From positions 1 through 39,916 of IMG/VR virus record IMGVR_UViG_3300036804_000279: a stretch of DNA of 39,916 nt, one strand, 5' to 3'. How positions within the stretch are numbered: position 1 is the stretch's first letter; each line of letters opens with the position of its first letter. Source of the DNA: a virus. Positions 16,993-23,970 of this stretch are shown in pieces. The notes under the pieces were generated by a model. That model did no database searches and had not been told where the DNA came from. It saw nothing but the letters and a program-made list of their open reading frames with translations. The position numbers and the translations under genes are program-made.

Positions 16993-17976
16993 CTAGTTGA
17001 CGTTGTAGTACGAACCGCACATGCGCGGCGAGATGCATGAGACCTGCCAGGTCACATACAAGTTCGACACCAGTACCCGCTGGTTCGATGGCTGCATGAA
17101 TGGATCGCACACAAAATAGTCGCCTTTGTGCCAGACCGGGAAAATGTACTTCGAGTTCAGCAGGTAGCTCTTCCCGCTGGGCACGAAGGGATCCGGAAAC
17201 ACCAGAGCCGTGTTGAAGATGAAATGGCTGCGGAAGCCGGCCTGCATCGCGCCGTCGTCCTGGATGTTCTGGGTGTAACGGATGAGCTGGGTGAAAGTGT
17301 TCTGGAAGTTGTAAAACGACTGCACCGGCATGGGCAGCAGATCCGGCAAATCGTAGCCGAACTGCCCGGTCAGGCCGAATGCCTGGTTGGCCACCGTGGG
17401 AGTCAGCGCCGCGTTGGCGACGTTCACCGGCGCCTGGGCTTTGAACCAGGCGTTCGCCGCCTGGCTGCGGTCGATTCCCGCGATCACGTTGTTCTGCTGG
17501 TAGATCCAGCTATCGACGTCGTCGATGTCCTGGCTGGTGTTTTGCGGCGCGATGTGGAACATCGCCCGCGAAAGCTTCATCAACAGCGATCCCGTAGCCT
17601 CGATCCACTTGGTGTTGATGATGTCCATCGCCGATCCGCGGTTGAGCACGATATCGGTCACCGGTATGGATACGTTCTGGTAGTACGGTTTCCACCGCTG
17701 ATCGAGCGGCTGCACCGTGTCGACCACCGCGGGAGTCAGCAGCTCGGTGCCGTAGTAGGCGCCGCCGGCCAGGTTCTCCTCATACATCGCCGGATAGATG
17801 AGCTCGCCCATGCCGAACTTCTTGCCCTGCCTCTGCATCGCCCAAAACATGATGCTGGGCATGAACACGTTGTCGGCGATCACCGGGTAAATGTATTTCT
17901 CGGTGATGGCGTTCATCGTTCCGGTCAAAGCAGCCGTGGGGGTATTGATGCCTGTGCCAACTGCGCCGAATGCCAT
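16993..17976 (-). CDS. Major capsid protein (327 aa)
   Basis: Start ATG 17976 with GGAG about 9 nt upstream. The sequence has the mixed alpha/beta, low-charge look of HK97-fold coat proteins (TLTGTMNAITEKYIYPVIADN, RWKPYYQNVSIPVTDIVLNRGSA, KSYLLNSKYIFPVWHKGDYFV). It follows the scaffold-like gene and precedes the decoration-like gene, the usual order, and it carries its own terminator, as expected for the most abundant virion protein. The N-terminus does not show a long delta domain, consistent with a separate scaffold. I assign the fold by pattern and context. Confidence 0.75.
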   Translation of the reverse strand: MAFGAVGTGINTPTAALTGTMNAITEKYIYPVIADNVFMPSIMFWAMQRQGKKFGMGELIYPAMYEENLAGGAYYGTELLTPAVVDTVQPLDQRWKPYYQNVSIPVTDIVLNRGSAMDIINTKWIEATGSLLMKLSRAMFHIAPQNTSQDIDDVDSWIYQQNNVIAGIDRSQAANAWFKAQAPVNVANAALTPTVANQAFGLTGQFGYDLPDLLPMPVQSFYNFQNTFTQLIRYTQNIQDDGAMQAGFRSHFIFNTALVFPDPFVPSGKSYLLNSKYIFPVWHKGDYFVCDPFMQPSNQRVLVSNLYVTWQVSCISPRMCGSYYNVN

Positions 17977-18053
17977 TGTGCTTTCGCTCCTAAAAAGTGC
18001 GCGTTACCGCTTGTCATTTTGAACGGCCGCGCGATCGCGGCCCCCATTTAGCC

Positions 18054-18134
18054 TGTCATCCTGACACTGAGCCCTGCGAAGTGGAAGGACCCATGGGAAG
18101 CTGGATGCGCCGTCTCTGCCGGTCCTTTTCTGGC
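18054..18134. repeat. 69-bp interspersed repeat, copy C (variant)
   Basis: Between capsid and scaffold genes. Same core, with about 12 extra bases (ACACTGAGCCCTGCG region) after TGTCATCCTG. A further partial start, TTGTCATTTTGAACG, lies just left, at about 18012-18026. Confidence 0.85.
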
Positions 18135-18179
18135 TGCATCTTCCCGCCCAACTTCTGTATCGTCATCCACCACAAAACT

Positions 18180-19034
18180 CTACTGAACCACTCCGCTCAG
18201 AATCGCCGGGTCCTTAAAGGCCGCGTCGATCTGCTCCCGGATGGTGTGAACCTTGCCGCCGTCCGGCTTGCTCGAAAAGTCCTGGCCGGCCACAGGAGAA
18301 AAGTCCCTGCCGGTAAATCCGCCGCTGGGCTGTCCGATCGAGGCCGCCAGCTTCGCCTGGCCGTCCTTGAAGCCGCGCTCAAAGGCTGCATCTTCCAGGC
18401 TCTTGCTTTCCGCCTTGCGCGTCATCGGCTCGGCCGTCTCCCGCAGCACCCGCTTGATGTCCGGCCAACCTACCTCATTTTTGTAGCCCCGCGCGACCGC
18501 GGTCTCTACCGCCTGTTCGAAGGGCAGCTTGAAGCCCTCCGGCTTTTCCATGGTCATGAATTCCAGATACTCCAGCCGGGCGCGATCGTTCTTATAAGTT
18601 CCCAGGGCCGCTCCCAGGCCTTGCCGCACTACCTGCAGGCCTTGCTCGAGCGGCGCCAGTTCCTTGAAGATCGGCGCGTACAGCGGATCCTCGCGCAGCG
18701 GCGTTCCGTCGCTTCCCCGCGCATCGCCCGCGGCCCGCACTGCAGTCGGCCGCAGGTTCGCCGGAATCTCGCCCCGGATGATCTGCTCCGGACTCAGCCC
18801 GGTGACTCTCTGCACGTTTTCGACAATCGCCGCCAGCCGGTCCGCGGCCAGGTTCTGTTCCCGCTGTGTGGTATCGAGCGCGTTCTGCCGCTGTTGCAGT
18901 TTCAGCTCCAGCTCGCCCTGCGAGCTCACGTTTTGCGCGCGGATGGCGGAGAGCGCGACTGGCGTCCCGTTGATCGTGATCTGTAGATCGTCGGGATACT
19001 TCGTCTTGTCGGCGAGAACGTCTTTCCAGTCCAT
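18180..19034 (-). CDS. Scaffolding-like protein (284 aa)
   Basis: Start ATG 19034 with AGAGGAAAC upstream. It is rich in Glu, Lys, Gln and Ala with a long helical centre (GELELKLQQRQNALDTTQREQNLAADRLAAIV), a middle LEYLEFMTMEKPEGFKLPFEQAVE block, and a C-terminal Gly/Ser linker followed by DGGKVHTIREQIDAAFKDP. This fits phage scaffolds, whose C-terminus binds the coat protein. It lies directly upstream of the capsid gene. No protease motif is seen. The alternative is a portal- or capsid-associated chaperone. Confidence 0.6.
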   Translation of the reverse strand: MDWKDVLADKTKYPDDLQITINGTPVALSAIRAQNVSSQGELELKLQQRQNALDTTQREQNLAADRLAAIVENVQRVTGLSPEQIIRGEIPANLRPTAVRAAGDARGSDGTPLREDPLYAPIFKELAPLEQGLQVVRQGLGAALGTYKNDRARLEYLEFMTMEKPEGFKLPFEQAVETAVARGYKNEVGWPDIKRVLRETAEPMTRKAESKSLEDAAFERGFKDGQAKLAASIGQPSGGFTGRDFSPVAGQDFSSKPDGGKVHTIREQIDAAFKDPAILSGVVQ

Positions 19035-19050
19035 GTTTCCTCTAACCCAC

Positions 19051-19497
19051 CTAACCCAGAAGCGCGGCTACGTCGGGCTGACCCTGACGGGCGGTTGCGG
19101 CCGGACCAATGCCGGCGCTGTTCATAATTGGCGCCACGCTTTGCAACGTCTGCGAGGCCTTCTGCGCCTCGGAAATAGCCTTTTCCAGGCTTTCCCGCGC
19201 CTTGGCAATGTGCGGCGGGATGTTGGGCATGCGCATTGCCGCCATCAAATAAACTTTGGCCAGGTCGTTATTCATCGCCCGCAACGAATCGACCAGGCCC
19301 TGGGGATTGGCGCCGTCAAGCTGCGTAAGTCCGCTGTTCACTGCTGCCGCTTGGGGGGATGCCGGCGCCCCGCCAGCTCCAGGAGGAGGAGGAGGCCCTC
19401 CCGGAGGAGGCCCTCCTGGAGACGCTCCGCCGGGACCACCCCCGGCCAGCATCTTGATCAAATTGCCTACTTCCGCGCTCTGTACCGGGGTTGCCAC
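19051..19497 (-). CDS. Pro/Gly-linker protein near scaffold (148 aa)
   Basis: GTG start at 19497, 3 bp after the 57-aa gene stop. A short N-terminus (ATPVQSAEVGNLIKMLAG) is followed by a Gly/Pro run (about 19-50), then a helical domain (DSLRAMNNDLAKVYLMAAMR, HIAKARESLEKAISEAQKASQ). Likely a head-assembly or virion-associated protein; family unknown. The low-complexity centre makes the frame visually convincing. Confidence 0.6.
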   Translation of the reverse strand: MATPVQSAEVGNLIKMLAGGGPGGASPGGPPPGGPPPPPGAGGAPASPQAAAVNSGLTQLDGANPQGLVDSLRAMNNDLAKVYLMAAMRMPNIPPHIAKARESLEKAISEAQKASQTLQSVAPIMNSAGIGPAATARQGQPDVAALLG

Positions 19498-19500
19498 GGT

Positions 19501-19674
19501 TTACTTGCGTTCCCTTCCGCCCTCTTCAGGGAGGTAGCCCATGGGGTCACGTACAAACGGCACTTCGGGATTCGCCGGCGTCCAGCCCTCTTGTCCCTTG
19601 GACGGCCCGATGTACAGCGGCGAGGCCAGCTCCTCTTTGTCAAATCCAGGTCCGAACTTGTCTTTGGCTGCCAT
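19501..19674 (-). CDS. Small hypothetical protein (57 aa)
   Basis: ATG 19674 with GGGAGAG about 8 nt upstream. The sequence starts MAAKDKFGPGFDKEELASPL, continues YIGPSKGQEGWTPANPEVPF and ends VRDPMGYLPEEGGRERK. Composition is balanced and plausible. It sits immediately before the GTG of the 148-aa gene. Function unknown. Confidence 0.55.
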   Translation of the reverse strand: MAAKDKFGPGFDKEELASPLYIGPSKGQEGWTPANPEVPFVRDPMGYLPEEGGRERK

Positions 19675-19785
19675 AACTGTTTCTCTCCCGGGAATTTCTT
19701 TTGAAGTTGTGGCAGCTCCCCCACCACAGGATGCGCGGGCATCTGACCCGCTACTGCCGCAACCTCGTTTGGGTGTTACGGCGCG

Positions 19786-19845
19786 TTATACGCGCCGGCG
19801 TCCACGACGGCGAACCCGTTTCTTAGGTGCATGATGCATGGCCAT
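19786..19845 (-). CDS. Very basic 19-aa peptide
   Basis: MAMHHAPKKRVRRRGRRRV, with a near-perfect AAGGAGG 6 nt before ATG 19845. Ten of 19 residues are Lys or Arg. Reads like a protamine-type DNA- or RNA-binding peptide. The strong start site is the main support; the short length is the main doubt. Confidence 0.4.
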   Translation of the reverse strand: MAMHHAPKKRVRRRGRRRV

Positions 19846-19869
19846 GATTTCCTCCTTTCCGTGCCGGAA

Positions 19870-20187
19870 TTAGGCCACCCCACCACAGGCGGTCCGTTCC
19901 AGTACCTCAGAATCGGAAAGAACACGTCCATCCCGTGCGTCTCCGTAAATATCGAGCATGGTGCGTGCGGACCTTTTCAACCACTCGATCCGCTGCGCTT
20001 CGGGGAACCCCCAAAACACCTCATCGCCCACAGTCAGGGGAACAGTAAGAGTTCCGTTCAGTGCGAGCTGGACGGTAATATGCCCGTCACCCCGCCCCTG
20101 GCGTAACACTTCCATCTCCAGCCCTGGCGCAATCGATCGCAACAAGCTCCTCGTATGTGCCTGATGAGAAGGGATAGCACCGGCCAA
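19870..20187 (-). CDS. Small hypothetical protein (105 aa)
   Basis: TTG start at 20187 just inside the first stop-free stretch, with AGGGA about 9 nt upstream; a TAG lies five codons before. The sequence is mixed alpha/beta (TRSLLRSIAPGLEMEVLRQG, HITVQLALNGTLTVPLTVGDE, RIEWLKRSARTMLDIYGDARDG). I do not recognise it. The next gene in transcript order is the 19-aa basic peptide. The upstream region has repeats. Confidence 0.5.
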   Translation of the reverse strand: MAGAIPSHQAHTRSLLRSIAPGLEMEVLRQGRGDGHITVQLALNGTLTVPLTVGDEVFWGFPEAQRIEWLKRSARTMLDIYGDARDGRVLSDSEVLERTACGGVA

Positions 20188-20300
20188 GTCAATTTTTCCC
20201 TAGACGCATACGTGCCGGGGCAAAGCGGCGGCGTTGTGTCGGAAAGTTTAGGGAGTTTCCTTCAGACTTCGGAAAGTTTCCTTCAGACTGTTTCTTATTT

Positions 20301-20568
20301 GCGGATAGTGGCGCCAAGGCGGATGGTTATGGCGCCAAAAGAAAGTACCCTGTCATTCTGAACGAAGTGAAGAACCCATGGGAAGCCGGAAGCGCCGTCT
20401 CTGCCGGTCATTTTTTGGCTGCATACTTTGATTTGCGGATAGTGGCGCCAAGGCGGATGGTTAATGGCGCCAAAGCAAGTACCCTGTCATTCTGAACGAA
20501 GTGAAGAACCCATGCGAAGCTGGATGCGGCGTCTCTGCCGGTCATTTTCTGGCTGCATACTTTGATTT
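20301..20568. repeat. Tandem duplication, two 134-bp units, each with a copy of the 69-bp repeat
   Basis: Units start with GCGGATAGTGGCGCCAAGGC at 20301 and 20435 and a third partial GCGGAT at 20569. Both carry TGGCGCCAAA followed by the 69-bp repeat (copy D 20351-20419 and copy E 20485-20553). Copy E's last bases supply the TGA stop of the 42-aa gene. Confidence 0.85.
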
Positions 20569-20670
20569 GCGGATATCCATGCAGAACGCAATCATGCCAG
20601 CTACCAAGCCGGCAAGCAGGCCAGCAGCAACGCAGTTGGCTGCGTCGATCAAGATGCGGTCCAGCGTCAT
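20542..20670 (-). CDS. Small single-pass membrane protein (42 aa)
   Basis: ATG 20670 follows AAGGAG at about 9-nt spacing. MTLDRILIDAANCVAAGLLAGLVAGMIAFC and so on forms one transmembrane helix (about residues 11-30), followed by a basic tail DIRKSKYAARK. The final residues and the stop codon come from repeat copy E. Could be a holin-like or accessory membrane peptide. Size and single helix do not allow more. Confidence 0.5.
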   Translation of the reverse strand: MTLDRILIDAANCVAAGLLAGLVAGMIAFCMDIRKSKYAARK

Positions 20671-20805
20671 TGGGGCTTCTCCTTCGGGAGAACGGATGAA
20701 GTCTCGGCTGCGTCTCTATCGTGCTACCTGGGTCCAGGGTGCACCCCGACCCAAGCCACTGCGTTGACACTTAGCCAGAAACTTCAAGAGCTGGCACCGA
20801 GGCTA

Positions 20806-21057
20806 TCACTCAAACATCCCTTGCAGCATCCTTATCGCCTCCACCTGCGCGCTGTTCCCCCAAAAAGCACTGGGACGCCAAACCCTAGCGTTTACGTGAA
20901 AGCTCAGATCGATATCGTCAGCGGTCACAGGAGTTTCGAGCGATATTCCCTGTTCTCCTATTTTGCGATTTATCCCGGCGGCCGATGCCTCCATGAAATC
21001 GTGGACTACTTGCTTATGTTGAATATCTTCTACGATTCGCTCGCAATGTCTGCACAT
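20806..21057 (-). CDS. Small hypothetical protein with CxxC start (83 aa)
   Basis: The start overlaps the previous stop as TGATG. It begins MCRHCERIVEDIQHKQVVHDFM and continues with a beta-rich half (ISLETPVTADDIDLSFHVNAR). A CxxC at the extreme N-terminus may bind metal with His5 or His14. Last gene of the accessory operon that starts at 23089. Function unknown. Confidence 0.55.
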   Translation of the reverse strand: MCRHCERIVEDIQHKQVVHDFMEASAAGINRKIGEQGISLETPVTADDIDLSFHVNARVWRPSAFWGNSAQVEAIRMLQGMFE

Positions 21058-21293
21058 CAGATGATCAAGCCCAACGGAATCGCTTCCACATCTGCCGAAG
21101 GATTCCGTTGTTCAGTGAGCTCGCGCTCAAACTGGCTTAAGTCGCTTTCCAAGGGAGCCGCGATCCGGGTGATGTAGGCATGCACCTTAATTCCCGATTC
21201 CGTCTCGCCTTCCCAGATTCGCGCCTGCACCGAGGCTCCATCTTTCTGCCGGACATACACAATTTTGCTGGTCGATTCAAGATGTACTTTCAC
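21057..21293 (-). CDS. Small hypothetical protein (78 aa)
   Basis: Start ATG 21293 overlaps the previous stop (ATGA). Beta-rich N-terminal half (KVHLESTSKIVYVRQKDGAS, ARIWEGETESGIKVHAYITR), then an acidic C-terminal helix (ESDLSQFERELTEQ). Looks like a small single-domain protein; I recognise no family. Co-transcribed with its neighbours through tight overlaps. Confidence 0.55.
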   Translation of the reverse strand: MKVHLESTSKIVYVRQKDGASVQARIWEGETESGIKVHAYITRIAAPLESDLSQFERELTEQRNPSADVEAIPLGLII

Positions 21294-21589
21294 TGCTTTT
21301 TCTCCCTGTATTTAGCCAAGGCCTCATTGATTGCTTCGGAGAGCCGTTCGGCGGAAGTGCGCTTGTCCAGAAAAGCGCCGTTATGCATCACCCCAGCAAG
21401 AGGCAAACCCTTTTTACGCATGCACCGCAAGCACATAAAGCACCCTTGGTTTTGCTCGACCTTTGTCGCGTTCACAACTTGCACCCAAAGAAATCCGCGG
21501 CACGTAAAGCAGCGCCGCTGCACCGTTCCCCGTTGCGGCCTCCGAGCGCCAACCAATGCAACTTCGTTCATTGCTGTAGTGCGTTCCAT
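21290..21589 (-). CDS. Zinc-ribbon-like small protein (99 aa)
   Basis: Start ATG 21589 lies inside the end of the upstream gene (22-nt overlap). The Cys pairs CFTC (residue 27 onwards) and CFMCLRC (50 onwards) suggest a zinc ribbon, followed by MRKKGLPLAGVMHNGAFLDKR and an amphipathic C-terminal helix (SAERLSEAINEALAKYREKKQ). Likely a regulatory or DNA-contacting accessory protein; no specific role. Confidence 0.6.
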   Translation of the reverse strand: MERTTAMNEVALVGARRPQRGTVQRRCFTCRGFLWVQVVNATKVEQNQGCFMCLRCMRKKGLPLAGVMHNGAFLDKRTSAERLSEAINEALAKYREKKQ

Positions 21590-21792
21590 ATTTCGTTTGC
21601 CGTAAGGTGGATTGTTTTTCCGTGAAGATTCACCTCCAAAAACTCAATGACGTCTAAGTCAATCGAAAGTCCGCTCGGAAGTGGAGTTGACTTTAAATTA
21701 GAGTCGGCTGTCTTCTGCGAATTCATAGGAGTACCAGCCCAAGCCATGAGTCCCGCGATGATTGCTGCACGCCGTGTAAGGTTGTTGCTCAC
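21568..21792 (-). CDS. Small protein with Tat-like N-terminus (74 aa)
   Basis: I chose GTG 21792, giving VSNNLTRRAAIIAGLMAWAG: twin Arg followed by a short hydrophobic stretch, so a Tat-like signal or a membrane-anchored leader is possible. The rest (SIDLDVIEFLEVNLHGKTIHLTANEIWNALQQ) is a small mixed domain. Upstream is 10 bp of non-coding sequence after the 164-aa stop, and the site is weak (GAGGT). The twin-arginine call rests only on the RR-plus-hydrophobic pattern. Confidence 0.45.
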   Translation of the reverse strand: MSNNLTRRAAIIAGLMAWAGTPMNSQKTADSNLKSTPLPSGLSIDLDVIEFLEVNLHGKTIHLTANEIWNALQQ

Positions 21793-21802
21793 TGGTTGTA
21801 CC

Positions 21803-22297
21803 TCACCCTTCGTATGCGGTGATTTTCTCCGCGTTCTCCGCGGTCCAGGCCTGAACACAATCCGGCTTGCTGCATACGGTGTGGAGCTCATCCGCCCATG
21901 CGCACGTTTCGCCGCTGGGAAGCATACAAGCGGCAGCATCCGTGCATCCGCAAACCTGGCACTGTCCGGGAATGGGAATTCCGCACCTTTTCAGCGCGTC
22001 AATGCCTTTTTCAAGGGCTGCAAAACACTTATCGCAATAAGGCTTCGCTTCGGCGCTCAGTGTCGAAAGAATCGGCCGCCCGGCCGCATCGGAAAGTGTC
22101 GCGCTCTCGACGGCCGAACCAAAGGAATCTAGCACAATCGGGAGGAGCGCTCTAACCGCATCTGTGCAACAATCTACCAGCTCCTTCAGCGCAGCCATAC
22201 TGTCCGGCGCGATCTTGCCTACAATCTCATCCCCATACCTTAGCCAGATTTCCCCGATGGGAACCTTGTCCGAAGCAACGATTTCAAATTCCCTCAC
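21803..22297 (-). CDS. Cys-rich protein with CxxCGCTD zinc motif (164 aa)
   Basis: GTG start 22297 overlaps the upstream stop (GTGA). N-terminal beta half (FEIVASDKVPIGEIWLRYGDEI), a central helical segment, and YCDKCFAALEKG. The C-terminal half has CQVCGCTDAAACMLPSGETC, then LHTVCSKPDCVQ, a Cys arrangement seen in many phage-encoded small zinc proteins. About ten Cys allow two metal sites. Function unknown; DNA or RNA contact is plausible. Confidence 0.65.
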   Translation of the reverse strand: MREFEIVASDKVPIGEIWLRYGDEIVGKIAPDSMAALKELVDCCTDAVRALLPIVLDSFGSAVESATLSDAAGRPILSTLSAEAKPYCDKCFAALEKGIDALKRCGIPIPGQCQVCGCTDAAACMLPSGETCAWADELHTVCSKPDCVQAWTAENAEKITAYEG

Positions 22298-22470
22298 TGC
22301 CCACGCTCCCGCTCCGCCGCTCTCCGATCCAGCAGCTCATCCAGCAAATCTCTCAGCACTCCATTCCTCTCCCGCACCGACTCCGGCGCCACCTGCCTCG
22401 CCGCGATCCAGTCAAAGCCATCGCGCAAAGCAGAAACTTCCATATCGGCGATCTCCTCCGCGACCGTCAT
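22294..22470 (-). CDS. Small hypothetical protein (58 aa)
   Basis: ATG at 22470 overlaps the upstream stop (22467-22469, ATGA) and its own stop overlaps the next GTG (GTGA). Reads MTVAEEIADMEVSALRDGFD, then WIAARQVAPESVRERNGVLR and DLLDELLDRRAAERERGQ: an acidic and basic helical protein. The two tight overlaps support it. No family recognised. Confidence 0.6.
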   Translation of the reverse strand: MTVAEEIADMEVSALRDGFDWIAARQVAPESVRERNGVLRDLLDELLDRRAAERERGQ

Positions 22471-22889
22471 GCCAACGCCTCCACTTCCGCCCGCACTTCC
22501 ACCGGCTGCACTTCAAACCTTCGCGGCCCCCGCTTGCGTGCAGCCAATACCCTCACCCGCTCCAGCACATCAGCCATGACGCAGTTCGTCATAACCATGG
22601 TTGCCGAATAGTCGACCCGCCGGCGCAGCAGGCTAGGCAACACGGTCAGAATAGGAATCTCCGGACAATAACTCGCCAGCCACTTCCCAACCCGATTGCT
22701 GTCCTGGCGTCCCAGATGCACGATCACACACGCATCCGGCAGCGCCGACTGCATCGCGATCTGTTTCAGTTCTTCCATTCGGCTGCACCCCACCGGCTGG
22801 AAGTAGTAGCGCACCCTGACCACAAAACACAGCACCGACAGCTCGCCCTTGTCCGCACAGAAAATCAGGATTTTTTTTCGCGGCCTCAT
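22467..22889 (-). CDS. Receiver-like fold protein of unknown function (140 aa)
   Basis: Start ATG 22889 overlaps the upstream stop (ATGA). Alternating strands and helices (KKILIFCADKGELSVLCFVV, DACVIVHLGRQDSNRVGKWL, EIPILTVLPSLLRRRVDYSA) resemble a CheY-like Rossmann arrangement without obvious Asp/Lys catalytic placement. It may be a degenerate receiver domain; this is a pattern impression, not a match. Confidence 0.5.
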   Translation of the reverse strand: MRPRKKILIFCADKGELSVLCFVVRVRYYFQPVGCSRMEELKQIAMQSALPDACVIVHLGRQDSNRVGKWLASYCPEIPILTVLPSLLRRRVDYSATMVMTNCVMADVLERVRVLAARKRGPRRFEVQPVEVRAEVEALA

Positions 22890-23089
22890 CCCACGTCTTT
22901 CTTAGCGAAATACGCGATCCTGCTTCTGGCTTTGCGGTACCGGCTTCGCTGCAGCATTTTCAGCTCGTTGGCTACAAACTCATCCAGAAACGCTCCCGCG
23001 AAACCCATCTCCACTCCACGCGCCCGCGCGTGTTCCCGTTCTTCGTCGCTGGCCATATCTCTCGCGGATGGATAGTCGGGCTCTCGCAT
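22886..23089 (-). CDS. Small helical protein (67 aa)
   Basis: First gene of the accessory operon; ATG 23089. Two helices: acidic (SARDMASDEEREHARARGVE) and basic (VANELKMLQRSRYRKARSRI). It lies just downstream, in transcript sense, of an A/T-rich block with a possible minus-strand promoter (TTGACG, 17 bp, CAAGAT; weak). Function unknown. Confidence 0.55.
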   Translation of the reverse strand: MREPDYPSARDMASDEEREHARARGVEMGFAGAFLDEFVANELKMLQRSRYRKARSRIAYFAKKDVG

Positions 23090-23778
23090 GATTTCAAGGT
23101 GTAAACAACATCTTGCGTTTTTTTTAAAAGCGCGTCAAATCATGGTTTTTTTCTTTTTTTTTATTTTTTCGCACACTCCGGGCTAGTGGGTCTTGAGTAG
23201 CAGATCCCTCTGGAGTCACTGCTGTCCGTCGAGCTACTTACTTCTCCTCAGCACACCTAACCCGAAGCAGTGTGCTGTAAGGCATGACGTCGATCCTATT
23301 GGCGCTTCTCACGGCGCATCTGGCGCTTTTCCCTGTTTTCGGTGAGGTCGTAAAAAAAAAAACCGAAAAACGGGTGCTCGGCCCAGTTTTCAGATCGTCG
23401 GGAGCCAGGTCCCCCTGGCCCCGCCGCCGCTGTGGCGGCCAATCCCTGCAGGTGTCCGTCTTCGACACCCAGTTGAAGCAAAAAAACTCGATTTCCTGTC
23501 TCCCGTTGTGTCAGCTATCTACACTGTCGGCGCACGGGATCTCCCGGGGAGCGGATCGCCATACCCCGGGGCGCGCGTTGAGGTTTTTCGACAGGAGTGA
23601 CCGGTGGTGTTCTACCCACAAAAGGTGTTATTGCGTCTCTGATACCAAAATGATAGCTTTTGAGACGAGGACCGCCTGCGGTCTCCTGAAGACCGGTGCC
23701 CGCGGCCACGATCCCGCTTTGGCGAGCGGAATCATTGGCTACAAAGCTGTTTTCCCGTAAATGCGATGAGTTAGCTCT
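23090..23778. other. Long non-coding block with A/T tracts, hairpins and iterons
   Basis: About 690 bp without a convincing gene. It holds T-runs at 23119-23170, an A-run at 23353-23363, several GC-rich inverted repeats (GGTGTC..GACACC at about 23450-23470; GACCGCctGCGGTC at about 23669), and two 11-bp iteron-like units at 23640-23661 flanked by GTCTC/GAGAC. A 158-codon plus-strand reading from 23284 exists, but its composition is not protein-like. Candidate roles: origin, packaging site, or structured leader of the operon below. Confidence 0.6.
23640..23661. repeat. Two 11-bp iteron units (TGATACCAAAA, TGATAGCTTTT)
   Basis: Match the TGATAYCAAAR units of the early region; only the first is close to consensus. 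They lie in a region with no gene and are flanked by GTCTC and GAGAC. Confidence 0.6.
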
Positions 23779-23970
23779 TCACCTCTTTCCCGGGGTTGGA
23801 AGCGAAGAAAAAAAGGCGGCTTCTGGACAACTGATCCAGAGCCGCCCTTTTTCTGTGCGCACCACCGTCAGACCCGCCTCCTGTAGCAACCCCTCGCGGA
23901 TGATCTGATACATACGGCTGCGCGACTTCCCTAATATTTTTTGAAATTCCGGCACGCTATAGAAGCTCAT
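23779..23970 (-). CDS. Small excisionase/HTH-like DNA-binding protein (63 aa)
   Basis: Start ATG 23970 overlaps the portal stop (ATGA). It reads MSFYSVPEFQKILGKSRSRM YQIIREGLL with a MerR/excisionase-like helix-turn-helix (VPEFQKILGKSRSRMYQII), followed by a short beta wing (AGLTVVRTEKGRLWISC). Its 3' third lies on a strong hairpin that would end transcription (see 23811-23852). It is unexpected to find a DNA-binding regulator after the portal; it may control the late operon or the nearby non-coding block. Confidence 0.6.
   Translation of the reverse strand: MSFYSVPEFQKILGKSRSRMYQIIREGLLQEAGLTVVRTEKGRLWISCPEAAFFSSLPTPGKR
23811..23852 (-). terminator. Strong hairpin-plus-T terminator inside the HTH gene
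   Basis: Stem 23815-23826 with 23836-23846 (GGCGGC-t-TCTGG against CCAGAGCCGCC, 9-nt loop). On the minus strand it is followed by TTTTTTT, and the plus side also has CTTTTTC. It lies within the last third of the HTH coding region, about 30 bp before the gene ends. It would terminate the terminase-portal transcript. Confidence 0.8.

Noticed and set aside
20301-20568. CRISPR-like appearance of regularly spaced repeats
   Set aside because: Only two units, no spacers of uniform length and no cas genes. It is a tandem duplication.
23284-23760. 158-codon plus-strand frame with a hydrophobic N-terminus in the non-coding block
   Set aside because: Contains a poly-Lys stretch from an A-run, GC-hairpin-derived Arg stretches and no domain-like pattern. 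An AAGG precedes the ATG, so it cannot be fully excluded, but I do not support it.
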